Shown: one piece after another, positions 1 through 7,510 of the stretch
How positions within the stretch are numbered: the first letter of the stretch is position 1
Layout of the letters: every line of letters starts with the position of its first letter
Assembly (NCBI RefSeq): GCF_036688685.1
Contig: NZ_JAQQPS010000015.1
Location: 62,001 to 126,000 of the forward strand
From: JALYUM01 sp036688685
Lineage (GTDB): Bacteria > Pseudomonadota > Gammaproteobacteria > Burkholderiales > Burkholderiaceae_D
Length of the DNA: 64,000 bases
Reading direction: 5' to 3'
Made by a program: the position numbers and the translations under genes
Notes under the pieces: generated by a model
Databases searched by the model: none
Told to the model about the DNA's origin: nothing
What the model saw: the letters and a program-made list of their open reading frames with translations, nothing else

Positions 1-2
1 TC

Positions 3-377
3 TGGCTCGGCGGCGCTGACAAGTTGCCGGCAGCGGCCGTGCCGGTTCCCGCCGCGTGGTGCTTCGACCAAGCCGGCCCCTTGCCGGCAAGCGCGCTCGA
101 TAACGCCTTCGCCGGCTGGGACGGCTGCGCCGAGATTGCCTGGCCGGAGCGCGGCTTGCAGTTGCGGATCGAGACCGATGCCAGCTACTACATCGTGTAT
201 GCCCCGGCGGGCGGCGATTTCTTTTGCTTCGAGCCGGTCGACCATATGATCAACGCCCACAACCTGCCCGGTGGGCCAGTGCGCCACGGTCTCACCGTGC
301 TGGCGCCGGGCCAGCGCTTGCGGCGCCAGTTCACGTTCAGCGTCGAGCAGTTGCATGGCCGCGAGTCGGCCTTGTAA
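3..377 (+). CDS. aldose 1-epimerase family protein, 3' part
   Basis: The reading frame is open from the left edge and stops at TAA 375-377, so only about the last 124 residues are present. The family interconverts the alpha and beta anomers of sugars. The visible part fits the C-terminal half of the galactose-mutarotase beta-sandwich: an FDQAGPLP stretch, DNAFAGWDG, then the ETDASYYIVYAP strand and FCFEPVDHMINAHN, the usual late block that contributes to the sugar pocket, ending in a strand like RRQFTFSV. The gene points toward the accessory island and sits about 5.9 kb from the pectin and galacturonate genes, so it may be part of that sugar locus, split off by the transposon insertion. The substrate cannot be read from this fragment. 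Confidence 0.72.
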   Translation, partial: WLGGADKLPAAAVPVPAAWCFDQAGPLPASALDNAFAGWDGCAEIAWPERGLQLRIETDASYYIVYAPAGGDFFCFEPVDHMINAHNLPGGPVRHGLTVLAPGQRLRRQFTFSVEQLHGRESAL

Positions 378-394
378 TTGCTAATGCCAGCTGG

Positions 395-417
395 CTAATG
401 TGGTCAGGCGACATTAG
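395..417. promoter_or_regulatory. CTAATGT/ACATTAG dyad, possible operator
   Basis: CTAATGT at 395-401 is mirrored by ACATTAG at 411-417 with nine bases between. A further CTAATG half-site lies at 381-386. It lies just past the epimerase stop and about 60 bases before the ribosome binding site of the truncated gene start at 475. It could be an operator or a weak hairpin; no T tract follows, so a terminator is less likely. Confidence 0.3.
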
Positions 418-474
418 AATCATCGGAGAACGACAGTACTGACGCGCGACGCGCAACACCATCCGGAGGCCACT

Positions 475-591
475 TTGAAAACCAGGCAAATTGCAATGCG
501 GCCAGCGAGCGCGCCGCGGATCGTCAATCTACGTGCGCTCGTCGTCAAGTTCGCGGCGCGCGATATTGGCGACGCCGGTATTGCCCTGTTT
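475..591 (+). pseudogene. 5' fragment of an unknown gene cut by the Tn3 end
   Basis: A TTG codon at 475 follows GGAGG (465-469) at five bases, a strong ribosome binding site. The frame runs 39 codons (LKTRQIAMRPASAPRIVNL at the start) until it meets GGGG of the Tn3-type repeat at 592, and stops at TGA 598-600 inside that repeat. The good start signal with an abrupt end at the transposon boundary suggests that the insertion destroyed a real gene. No family is recognisable from 39 residues. The missing 3' part is not recognisable anywhere up to 6258. It could also be a chance frame. Confidence 0.35.
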
Positions 592-629
592 GGGGTCTGA
601 GGTGCAGTGGAACGGTTATGCAAAGCTTT
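592..629 (+). repeat. Tn3-type left terminal inverted repeat
   Basis: The first 23 bases agree with the well-known 38-bp Tn3 repeat at 20 positions: GGGGTCTGA, then CAGTGGAACG at the same offset. The inner 15 bases differ and merge into a palindrome. The repeat points right, toward tnpR and tnpA, as expected for a left end. The five bases before it (TGTTT, 587-591) would be one copy of the target duplication. Confidence 0.7.
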
Positions 630-640
630 CCATAACCGTT
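611..640. promoter_or_regulatory. 30-bp near-perfect palindrome inside the transposon end
   Basis: AACGGTTATG (611-620) and CATAACCGTT (631-640) are exact reverse complements around an AAAGCTTT core. Fourteen of fifteen base pairs match; only 621/630 fails. It overlaps the inner half of the terminal repeat. No T tract follows, so a protein-binding site is more likely than a terminator. Confidence 0.45.
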
Positions 641-862
641 CTTATGGAAAGGATATTGTTATGCGTAGTAAACTGACCTGGGGCGACGGCGACGCCTGTT
701 TCGCCTGGTTGGGGGGGAATAGGGAAAACGGGAAAAATCGCACGCTACTCCTCGATGGCGCGACTGTTAAGTTTATTCCCCCCCCCGCTAAAACAGTTCG
801 CTTTTTGCTTCTAAGCAGACATTTGGAAGCGCTATCGAATAATCTTAGTCCGTACGATTGGG
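641..862. other. non-coding stretch with G7 and C9 tracts
   Basis: This stretch lies between the transposon end and the 3' end of the diguanylate cyclase gene. A run of seven G (711-717) and a run of nine C (778-786) form inverted arms: GGGGGGGAATA at 711-721 pairs with TATTCCCCCCC at 774-784. An open frame from 661 to 870 exists but has no family resemblance and is built around these tracts, so it is not called as a gene. The stem could end transcription of the cyclase gene on the minus strand or simply be decayed sequence. Confidence 0.3.
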
Positions 863-2491
863 TTAGCTAAGCGATAACGTGTCTGGCACTGATCGCAGCG
901 CGAAGCCGTTTCTCCCGGCGCGTTTGGCTTCGTAGAGCGCACTGTCCGACGCTTCCATCAACGCGGCAACGCTACAGCTGCCGTTGGCGTTAGCGGCGAT
1001 GCCGATACTGGTAGTGACCGCAAAGCTCAGTTCACCGAGGACGAATGTCGGCTCGATCGTGACAAGAATTTTTCTTGCCAGTTCTGAGTTCGCAGTGTCG
1101 TCCTGCAGATTTTCGAAAATTACCACGAACTCGTCGCCGGCCAGGCGAACGACTGTATCGGTGACGCGAACCGCAAGCTTGAGCCGCCGCGCGAACTCAA
1201 TTAATACCTGATCACCGACGCCGTGGCCATATGAATCGTTGATATGTTTGAAGTGGTCGATGTCGAGATACGCTAACGCTAGATGTTGCTTATTTCGACG
1301 CGCCCGCGCTAACGCAATGACCATCGTTTCTTCAAACATGCGTCGGTTATAAAGACCAGTCAATGTATCCGTGTGAGTCAGTCTGACAAGCTCGTTTTCC
1401 GCCCCCCGTCGTTGCTGAGAAAGTAAAAAAAACGCTCTGCTCAATTCGCCGAATTCATCGCGGCGGTCGACATCGAAAACCTCAATGTTAATACTACCTC
1501 CAGAAATGTTCGCAACGTGCTGGCGTAAAGCACCCAACGGCAGCAACAACCGCATAATCGCGAGCCAGCCGAGCAGACCTGCAGCGATTGCCACAAAGCC
1601 AGATGCTAGCAGGGCTTTTCCGCGCATATCGATTAATGGCGCGAACGCTTCGTCCATCGGGTAGACTGCGCCAAGTATCCAGTCCGTACGAAACAGTCGC
1701 TTGTATGTAATGAGCGACTTGACACCCTTTTTAGAACTGCCCTCGACCCACCCTTCAAAACCATTCATCGCCGCTAGCGTCGACGGAACAGCGCCCCCCA
1801 CCTCTTGTTTAACGTTCATCAGGATTCGCTGTTGATCGGGATGGTGAATGATAATTCCTTGTTTCGTGAGCATGAACAGATAGCCGCTCTTGCCAGATTT
1901 CAGCGTCTCGAGTTGGCCGAAGAAACGTGGCGTCTGCAGGTCAATGGCTCCCAATATGATGTAGATCAGTTTGCCACTGGCATTGAACACGGGTTCGGTT
2001 ATTACAACTACAGCTTTCTTGGACAAACTGCTTTGAAACGGCGCCGATATCACACCTTCGCGATTTGCTACGGTATCGAGAAAATATTCACGCTTCCCAA
2101 AATTAGATCCGCCGATGGCACGCCTGTCGTTGAGATTTGCGATCAGGTTACCCGTCGCATCAAGGGCGATCATGTTAAAAAATTCATCGCGCAAGCTGTG
2201 ATGAGCCTCGAAGAACTGCTGGATCGCCAACGGTGCGCTGTAATCGCCCAGACTCAATTGCTCGCCCATCGACGCCATGAGCGTTTTTTTCGATGAGAGG
2301 TCTTCGTCGATATAGGAGGCGACACTGGACAGTAACGAAACCTGCTGATCGCCAACTACGGCACGCATCTGCCGTTCCGCAAGGTGCAAGGAAACATAGG
2401 CGACTAATGCCGCTGCCAGCAATACAAAGAAAATCACCACTACGGTAAGTCGTGACCTGAGCGTCCCGATTCGGACTAAGGTCTTTATCAT
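863..2491 (-). CDS. membrane diguanylate cyclase with Cache sensor
   Basis: Makes cyclic-di-GMP from two GTP at the inner membrane. Layout of the 542-residue protein: membrane helix about 12-35, a periplasmic dCache-like sensor about 40-280 (ending near YPMDEAFAPL), a second helix about 290-318, a HAMP-like linker, and a C-terminal GGDEF domain from about 365. The active-site loop reads AGDEF, an accepted active variant of GGDEF, and RVTD lies exactly five residues before it, the product-inhibition I-site. LDIDHFKHINDSYGHGVGD and GLYNRR fit the catalytic fold. ATG 2491 is taken as start; a TTG nine bases upstream is possible, and neither has a clear ribosome binding site. The gene is complete although the transposon around it is decayed, and it runs opposite to tnpR/tnpA. 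The ligand is unknown. Confidence 0.88.
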   Translation of the reverse strand: MIKTLVRIGTLRSRLTVVVIFFVLLAAALVAYVSLHLAERQMRAVVGDQQVSLLSSVASYIDEDLSSKKTLMASMGEQLSLGDYSAPLAIQQFFEAHHSLRDEFFNMIALDATGNLIANLNDRRAIGGSNFGKREYFLDTVANREGVISAPFQSSLSKKAVVVITEPVFNASGKLIYIILGAIDLQTPRFFGQLETLKSGKSGYLFMLTKQGIIIHHPDQQRILMNVKQEVGGAVPSTLAAMNGFEGWVEGSSKKGVKSLITYKRLFRTDWILGAVYPMDEAFAPLIDMRGKALLASGFVAIAAGLLGWLAIMRLLLPLGALRQHVANISGGSINIEVFDVDRRDEFGELSRAFFLLSQQRRGAENELVRLTHTDTLTGLYNRRMFEETMVIALARARRNKQHLALAYLDIDHFKHINDSYGHGVGDQVLIEFARRLKLAVRVTDTVVRLAGDEFVVIFENLQDDTANSELARKILVTIEPTFVLGELSFAVTTSIGIAANANGSCSVAALMEASDSALYEAKRAGRNGFALRSVPDTLSLS

Positions 2492-2555
2492 ATATGTCAA
2501 TCGAAAGAATGAAGTTTACTAGATTGAGGATGGCCAGGTCTTGCCAAAAGCGGAC

Positions 2556-2581
2556 TGTCGGAAAACAGTTGTTTGGCGACA
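2556..2581. promoter_or_regulatory. res-like dyad upstream of the resolvase gene
   Basis: A 26-bp dyad with ends TGTCG and CGACA and inner AAACA/TGTTT; 22 of 26 positions match their reverse complement. It lies about 120 bases before the resolvase start. TGTC...GACA ends and this position suit a resolution subsite of a Tn3-type element. Only this one subsite is clear; a full res site has three. Confidence 0.4.
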
Positions 2582-2698
2582 GATCTATATGCGAATCGTA
2601 AAGCTTACACGTGAAGGCATGGGGAAGGCGTGAAAATGTGCGTAAAACTATGTCGTCATGATATAGCATACACTAACTGCACTTCACAGGTTTTCCGT

Positions 2699-3277
2699 AT
2701 GATTCTTAGGAACATGCGAGTTTCGTCCGAGTCAGACCGCCAAAACACCAATTTGCAGCGCGACGCGCTGCTGGCGACCGGTATCGATGCCCGGCACCTG
2801 TACGAAGATCGCGAGTCCGGTGCCAAGGATGATCGGCCCGGCTTGGTCCAGGCGCTTGAATTCGTGCGGCGTGGTGACGTGCTTGTTGTCTGGAAGCTGG
2901 ACCGGCTTGGACGCTCTCTGGCGCACTTGCTCACCATCGTGAACACGCTGAAAGACAGGCAGCTTGCCTTTCGTTCGCTCACCGAAGGCATGGACACCAC
3001 GACCCCATCAGGTGAATAGCTGTTCCATGTATTCGGCGCGCTCGCCCAGTATGAACGCGCGTTGACCAGGTAGCGCGTGAACGCCGGGCTCGCAGCCGCG
3101 CGTCGGCGCGGCCGCGTCGGTGGTCGTCCGCAAGCGATCGCCGGTGAAAAACTGGACTCCATCATTGTCTCCCTGAACAGTGGCATGTCCAAGGCTGCTG
3201 TGTGTCGAACCTTCGGAGTCAAGCGCACCCCGCTGATTGAAACGATCGCAAGAATCGGCGGAACTGGGACAACGTAA
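2699..3277 (+). pseudogene. tnpR: Tn3-type resolvase (serine recombinase), two stop codons
   Basis: Serine resolvases cut and rejoin DNA at res to resolve transposon cointegrates. The frame keeps the N-terminal RVS that holds the catalytic serine, then NLQRDALLATG, EDRESGAK and the conserved VWKLDRLGRSL. It is interrupted by TAG at 3017-3019, in the place of one residue between TPSGE and LFHVFGALAQYER, and by a second TAG at 3071-3073 between ALTR and RVNAGLAAARRRG. Beyond them the same frame continues through GGRPQ and the C-terminal helix-turn-helix (SMSKAAVCRTFGVKR) to TAA 3275-3277. A single base change per site would restore a normal protein of about 190 residues. The first stop falls after the catalytic domain core, so the product, if any, would lack the DNA-binding part. 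It lies directly before tnpA, as in many Tn3 elements. Confidence 0.85.
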
Positions 3278-3280
3278 CGC

Positions 3281-4910
3281 ATGCCGCGCCGCTGTATTAT
3301 CTCCGCGGCGGAGCTGGATAGCCTGCTGGCACTCCCAGAAAGCCCGGGCAACCTCATTCAGCATTACAGCTTCACCGAGTCCGATTTATCCTTGATTCGA
3401 CAGCGGCGGGGCGACGCCAACCGGATCGGCTTCGCCATTCAGTTTTGTCTGCTGCGCTATCCGGGCTATGCGCTGGCGGTGGACATGCAGGTGCCGGACC
3501 CGATCATTCAGTGGATATTCCGCCAGATTCAAACCGATGCCACCGCTTGGTCAGAGTATGGCGTTCGCGATCACACGCGACGCGAACACTTTCAGGAATT
3601 GCGCGCCTACCTCAGCCTGTCCCTGTTCGGCCTGCCGGATTTCCGCAAGCTGGCGCATAGTCTTGCAGACCTCGCCAAGCAGACTGATAAAGGACGGGTG
3701 CTCGCAGTCCAAGCTTTGAGTACATTACGGCGGCTTAATACCATTCTACCGGCTCTGCCGGTGATCGAGCGGGCCTGCGCGGAGGCCGTGACGCGTGCCA
3801 ACCGCCGCATCTATCAGGCATTGCTGGCGCCGTTACAGCAGCATCATCTGCGGGGATTGGATAATCTGCTCAACGTTGCGCCAGACCTCAATATGACTTG
3901 GCTGTTGTGGCTACGGCAGTCGCCGCTGAAGCCGAGCTCCAGGTATATGCGTGAGCACATCGAAAGCATCAAGATCTACCAGTCGCTCGCCCTGCCGGAT
4001 GGGATCGCATGATCAAACTATTCCGTGCCGCCAAAAACAAACATCAGCAGGAATTTCAAAAGCAGGGAAATGGATTCAACGACAAAGTGCGGTTGTACTC
4101 GAAGGTCGGCCGCGCGCTGGTCGAAGCCAAAGTATCGGGCGCCGACCCGTATGCTTCCATTGAGGCAGTGCTCCCGTGGAACGAGTTCACGAAGAGCGTC
4201 ACCGAAGCGGCACAGCTTGCCCAGCCACAAACGCTCGACCATCTATACCTGATCGTGGAGCGCTACAGCACGCTGCGCCGGTATACGCCTGAGTTCCTGG
4301 ACGTGCTGAAACTGAAGGCGGCGCCGGCCGCGCAGGCTGTCCTTGATGGCATCAATGTGGTGCGTGAGATGAATATGACCGGCTCTCGCGAGGTGCCGGA
4401 CGATACATCGATCGCTTTTGTTAAAGCGCGTTGGAAGCCTCTCGTCATCACCAACGAGGGAATCGATCGTGGTTTCTACGAAATATGCGTACTGTTGGAG
4501 CGTGAAAAACGCTTTGTGCTCAGGCGACATATGGGTACAGGGTTCGCGCCAGTTCCGCGACTTTGAATACTTACTGCCGCAGGAGAAATTCAGAACGCTT
4601 CGGCGGACACGGGCGCTGCCCATAGCGATCAATGCGGACTGCGATCAATCCCGACTGCGGCCAATATCTGCCTGATCGCGTGCTACTGCTTAACCAGCAG
4701 CGTGCCACGATCAACCGGCTTGCCCTTGCCAACTGACTGCCGGACGCGATCATCACCGATACCTGTCTGAGGATCACTTCGCAGGACGCGGTGGTGCCGA
4801 AGTCGGCACAGACGTTGATCGACCAGGTCAGCGCCCTACGAGCGCGCATCGAGATCACCAGTCTGCTGACGGAGGTGGACGACTGGACGGGATTTACTCA
4901 CTACACGTAA
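3281..4910 (+). pseudogene. tnpA: Tn3-family transposase, deleted, frame-shifted and truncated
   Basis: Tn3 transposases are about 1,000 residues and end in a DDE catalytic domain. Here only the N-terminal half can be read, in pieces. Frame one (3281-4012) is the N-terminal DUF4158-type region up to LALPDGIA. The next piece (4009-4505) resumes at IKLFRAAKNKHQQEF, so about 60 residues are missing and the frame has changed. A second shift near 4500 leads to SGDIWVQGSRQFRDFE. A third, with a small duplication of GACTGCG-type sequence near 4637-4660, leads to PDRVLLLNQQRATINRL, a stop at 4732-4734, and then LPDAIITDTCLRIT to DDWTGFTHYT and TAA 4908-4910. The whole catalytic half is gone. It follows tnpR after three bases. 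Confidence 0.88.
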
Positions 4911-5105
4911 AGAATCAGCCAGTTATTGCTTTTGCGTCTATGGTCATTTCTGGCCGTATCCCGGCTGACAACTCTACTCATCGCTGGCCGGGTCGCGTAA
5001 CGGCCGCAGCTATCCTTGGCGAGAATAGGCGATGCACCGATATTCTCCCTCGCTGGCGGATGGCTGGCCATGATGGTGCCTACATTGTGAGGTTGAATAA
5101 TTTAG

Positions 5106-5135
5106 AAATAGTGTAAAAATAGTGCATAAAATGTG
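5106..5135. promoter_or_regulatory. three 11-bp-spaced AAATAGTG-type repeats, likely antitoxin operator
   Basis: AAATAGTG at 5106-5113, AAATAGTG at 5117-5124 and AAAATGTG at 5128-5135 start exactly 11 bases apart, one helical turn, just before the GAGGAG ribosome binding site of the Xre-type antitoxin gene. Antitoxins of this group repress their own operon, so these are good operator candidates. Confidence 0.45.
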
Positions 5136-5150
5136 CATCGAGGAGCAGTC

Positions 5151-5510
5151 ATGGCTAACGCAAAAAGGGCCGTCCCAGTCGGCGAGGCAGTTCCCGTATT
5201 CGATCGAAACTTTGACGGTTTCATGAATTTCCTCAACTCCGAGGCCAGCCCGTCGATTTCCCCAAAACGATTCGGACTTGTTTTTAGGGTAGATATGCAG
5301 ACCCTCGCGGCGCAGGCACACGTTCACAGGAACACCGTCAGGCTGGCACCGGACACCGAGACCATCCAGTCGCACCTGCGTGAATCGGTGCGAGTGATGC
5401 GCGCTGCTGCCGATATTTCCGGCAGCATCGAAAAGGCGATCTACTGGTTCAAGAATCATCCGCTGCCGACTTTCGACTACAAGACGCCGCAGGAACTCGT
5501 TTCAGAATAA
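5151..5510 (+). CDS. Xre/MbcA/ParS-type antitoxin, C-terminus cut by a stop
   Basis: Antitoxin of a RES-Xre pair; it would bind and block the RES toxin and bind its own promoter. ATG 5151 follows GAGGAG at a normal distance. The N-terminal part is poorly conserved; RNTVRLAPDTETIQSHL and the C-terminal toxin-binding domain (SIEKAIYWFKNHPLPTFDYKTPQELVSE) are typical. It stops at TAA 5508-5510, but the same frame goes on with RTEALIKYIQSLQAGYTG and ends at TGA 5565-5567, overlapping the toxin ATG (5564) as ATGA. That overlap and the usual family C-terminus show that the TAA is a mutation (one base from CAA). About 19 residues of the toxin-binding end are lost, so neutralisation may be impaired. 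Confidence 0.75.
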   Translation: MANAKRAVPVGEAVPVFDRNFDGFMNFLNSEASPSISPKRFGLVFRVDMQTLAAQAHVHRNTVRLAPDTETIQSHLRESVRVMRAAADISGSIEKAIYWFKNHPLPTFDYKTPQELVSE

Positions 5511-5563
5511 CGCACGGAAGCCCTCATCAAGTACATCCAGTCGCTCCAGGCCGGCTATACCGG

Positions 5564-6071
5564 ATGATTCTCAACCCGCTCAACACTGCGGTCTACCGGG
5601 TCCATCAGCCGAAATGGTCATTTGCGCCGTCCTCGGGAGCCGGTGCCGGCACCTATGGCGGGCGCGCCAACAGGCCGGGTGTCAATGCGCTCTACTTGTC
5701 ACTGGCGCTGGAGACCGCGCTGGCCGAGTACCAGCAGCTCGATACGCTCCTGCCGCCTGGGCTCATGGTCAGCTATAACGTAAGCATCTACGCCATCGCA
5801 GACTTCCGCGCCGGCTTTACGAGCGCCTGGGACGCGCTCTGGCAAGATTTTTTGCGACTGGCGGAACATGCATTTCAACCAAGGCATTGAACCCCCATCC
5901 TGGGTCATCGGCGACCAGGTCCTCGCTGCTGGCGCGAAGGGGATCCTGTTCAATTCCGCGATCACCGACGGCGCGAATCTTGTCATCGACACTGACGCGC
6001 TGACTGGCGCAGATGCCATCAACGTTTACGATCCGAACAACAATCACCCAAAGAACCAATTGTCCTGGTAG
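5564..6071 (+). pseudogene. RES-domain toxin, frame-shifted in a T6 run
   Basis: RES toxins degrade cellular NAD+. The first frame (5564-5890) has the N-terminal YRVHQPKWSF, the GTYGGRANRPGVNALYLS block with the conserved arginine and tyrosine, and ALAEYQQ. At 5848-5853 there are six T. One T fewer gives DFCDWRN in the next frame, which continues through IEPPSWVIGD, GILFNSA (conserved serine), GANLVI and the usual end NQLSW to TAG 6069-6071. The gene is therefore inactivated by a one-base insertion in a homopolymer. The start overlaps the ancestral antitoxin end by four bases. A programmed or phase-variable shift at T6 is possible but less likely, given the antitoxin lesion next door. Confidence 0.82.
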
Positions 6072-6084
6072 TAGCGATTTTCAG

Positions 6085-6124
6085 AAAAATTGACCAGGGC
6101 GCCTGCTGTCGAAGCAGCGCCCTG
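6085..6124 (-). terminator. possible rho-independent terminator for the pectinase operon
   Basis: CAGGGCGC (6095-6102) pairs with GCGCCCTG (6117-6124), with TGCT/AGCA extending the stem after a one-base bulge. On the minus strand a short TTTTT tract follows (6085-6089) after five intervening bases. It lies about 135 bases past the DUF4861 stop. The same hairpin could insulate the RES remnant. Confidence 0.4.
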
Positions 6125-6258
6125 ACTGTCGAATGTCGCCGGCATGGCGCGCCGCTGGTGCAACGCAGCCGATGTCGAGCTTGCACGGCGCGATCCGCTG
6201 GTGGCGGCCTTGTTCGGGGCGCCGCGGCCATCCTGAAACCGGACGCCGCGGCCGCAGT

Positions 6259-7479
6259 TCAAGGCGTGGCCGACAGGCGCACGGTAACGGGCGCGCGAAC
6301 CCGCGCGGCCTGCTGCGCGACGTAGCGCTGCCACTCCTGCTCCGATGTAATCTCGCCCGACCCGACCCAGGCGGCGCCGACGTAGTAACGCAAGGGCTGA
6401 CCGGCCCGCACCGGCGCCGTCATCAGGGCATTTCTCGCATCCTCCGCGTAGGCTGGCTGGCTCGCCGTCGGCACGATGACGGCGGTGCCGAACGCCCCTT
6501 TCGAGCGTTGCTCGACCCACTGGATCAGCGCGGCGTCCGCGGCCACCCTGGCAAAGCGCACCTGCGGTTGCTGGCCCTTGTCGGAAGGCGTCTTGTTGAT
6601 GCCCACTGCAACGGTCAGCTGTTGCGGGCCGCTGAACGAGAAGGTGCTCTCGACCTGGTCAAAATAATGGCCGGCGTCGACGGTGAAGCGCTTGACCTCG
6701 GACACCTGCACACCGGCGGCGTCCCAGCTGTCGTAGCCGAGTTCGAAAATGGCGCGCACCGGCCCGTTGGCCAGCACCTTCCAGGTGCGGTAGTTGACCC
6801 CCACGTGCAGGCTGGTGCCGTCCCACACGCCGGTGCCGCCATTGCCACGACTGCCACTGACGTTGTACATATCGATGCCTTCGCCTTCGTCGTGGTGGTA
6901 ATGGTCATGGCCCTTGTTGTACCAGCGGTCGACGATCGGGTAGGGCACCCGCTTGAACCAGATGTCCATCCCGCTCGCGACCAGCACTTCCTTGCCGGAG
7001 CCCGGCGTGGCCGGCGCGGCGAGCGCGGTGCCGTAGGTGCGGTGCGCGATCTTGTCGTTTTCCCAGGCGAAGTCGTCGAGCCGTTCCGGCACGTAGCGCG
7101 CGAACGCCTTGGACGGGAAGGGCGGCGACACCGTCGTGGTTTTTTCGATGGTGAAGGTGGCGCTGTTTTCGCCGGCGACGAAATCGTGCTGGAAAAACAG
7201 CTCGCCGTAGGCCACGCCCTCGCCGCGCGGATCTTTGACCAGCGGGGCGACGTTGGTCACCTGGTAAGGCAGCACCTTGCCGGTCGCATCCTTGACGACG
7301 ATCTGTTGCAGCAGCGCGCCCGGCAGGTGCGCATTCACGCTGGCCCAGGCAATGGCGATGGTTTCGGCCGGGCGTGCCAGTGCGCCCGTGTTGGTGACGG
7401 CGACGGTAAGGCGCTCGGCGGCGCTGGCCAGGGACGAGGCGGCGGCGGCGGCGGCAAACAGCAAATGACGAATGTTCAT
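6259..7479 (-). CDS. secreted DUF4861 protein of the pectin locus
   Basis: A 406-residue exported protein. Signal peptide at 1-21 (MNIRHLLFAAAAAASSLASAA), then an N-terminal beta-rich part (VTNTGALARPAETIAI) and the DUF4861 body with YVPERLDDFAWENDKIAHR, VPYPIVDRWYNKGHDHYHHDEGEG (rich in His and Asp), YRTWKVLANGPVRAIFEL and FTVDAGHYFDQVES. Proteins with this domain occur in polysaccharide utilisation loci for acidic sugars, and the histidine-rich block resembles a metal or substrate site, but no activity is asserted here. It is the last gene of the operon after the two GH28 genes, 31 bases behind the second. AGGAAA precedes the ATG. Probable role: a periplasmic step in pectin breakdown. Confidence 0.8.
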   Translation of the reverse strand: MNIRHLLFAAAAAASSLASAAERLTVAVTNTGALARPAETIAIAWASVNAHLPGALLQQIVVKDATGKVLPYQVTNVAPLVKDPRGEGVAYGELFFQHDFVAGENSATFTIEKTTTVSPPFPSKAFARYVPERLDDFAWENDKIAHRTYGTALAAPATPGSGKEVLVASGMDIWFKRVPYPIVDRWYNKGHDHYHHDEGEGIDMYNVSGSRGNGGTGVWDGTSLHVGVNYRTWKVLANGPVRAIFELGYDSWDAAGVQVSEVKRFTVDAGHYFDQVESTFSFSGPQQLTVAVGINKTPSDKGQQPQVRFARVAADAALIQWVEQRSKGAFGTAVIVPTASQPAYAEDARNALMTAPVRAGQPLRYYVGAAWVGSGEITSEQEWQRYVAQQAARVRAPVTVRLSATP

Positions 7480-7510
7480 GGGTGAAGTTTCCTGTAGTGG
7501 GACGCGTGGC

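Larger units (their letters stand above)
592..4910 (+). mobile_element. decayed Tn3-family transposon remnant
   Basis: The element begins with a Tn3-type terminal repeat at 592. It carries an intact diguanylate cyclase gene (863-2491), a res-like dyad (2556-2581), a resolvase with two stop codons (2699-3277) and a frame-shifted, truncated Tn3 transposase (3281-4910). The transposase is lost after about its midpoint and no matching right-hand repeat was found up to 6258, so the right end has been deleted. The base composition is visibly less G+C-rich than the flanks. The element cannot move by itself. Confidence 0.8.

Noticed and set aside
607..870. 87-codon frame after the Tn3 end
   Set aside because: It runs through the palindrome and the homopolymer tracts, has no similarity to a family and ends inside the cyclase 3' end.
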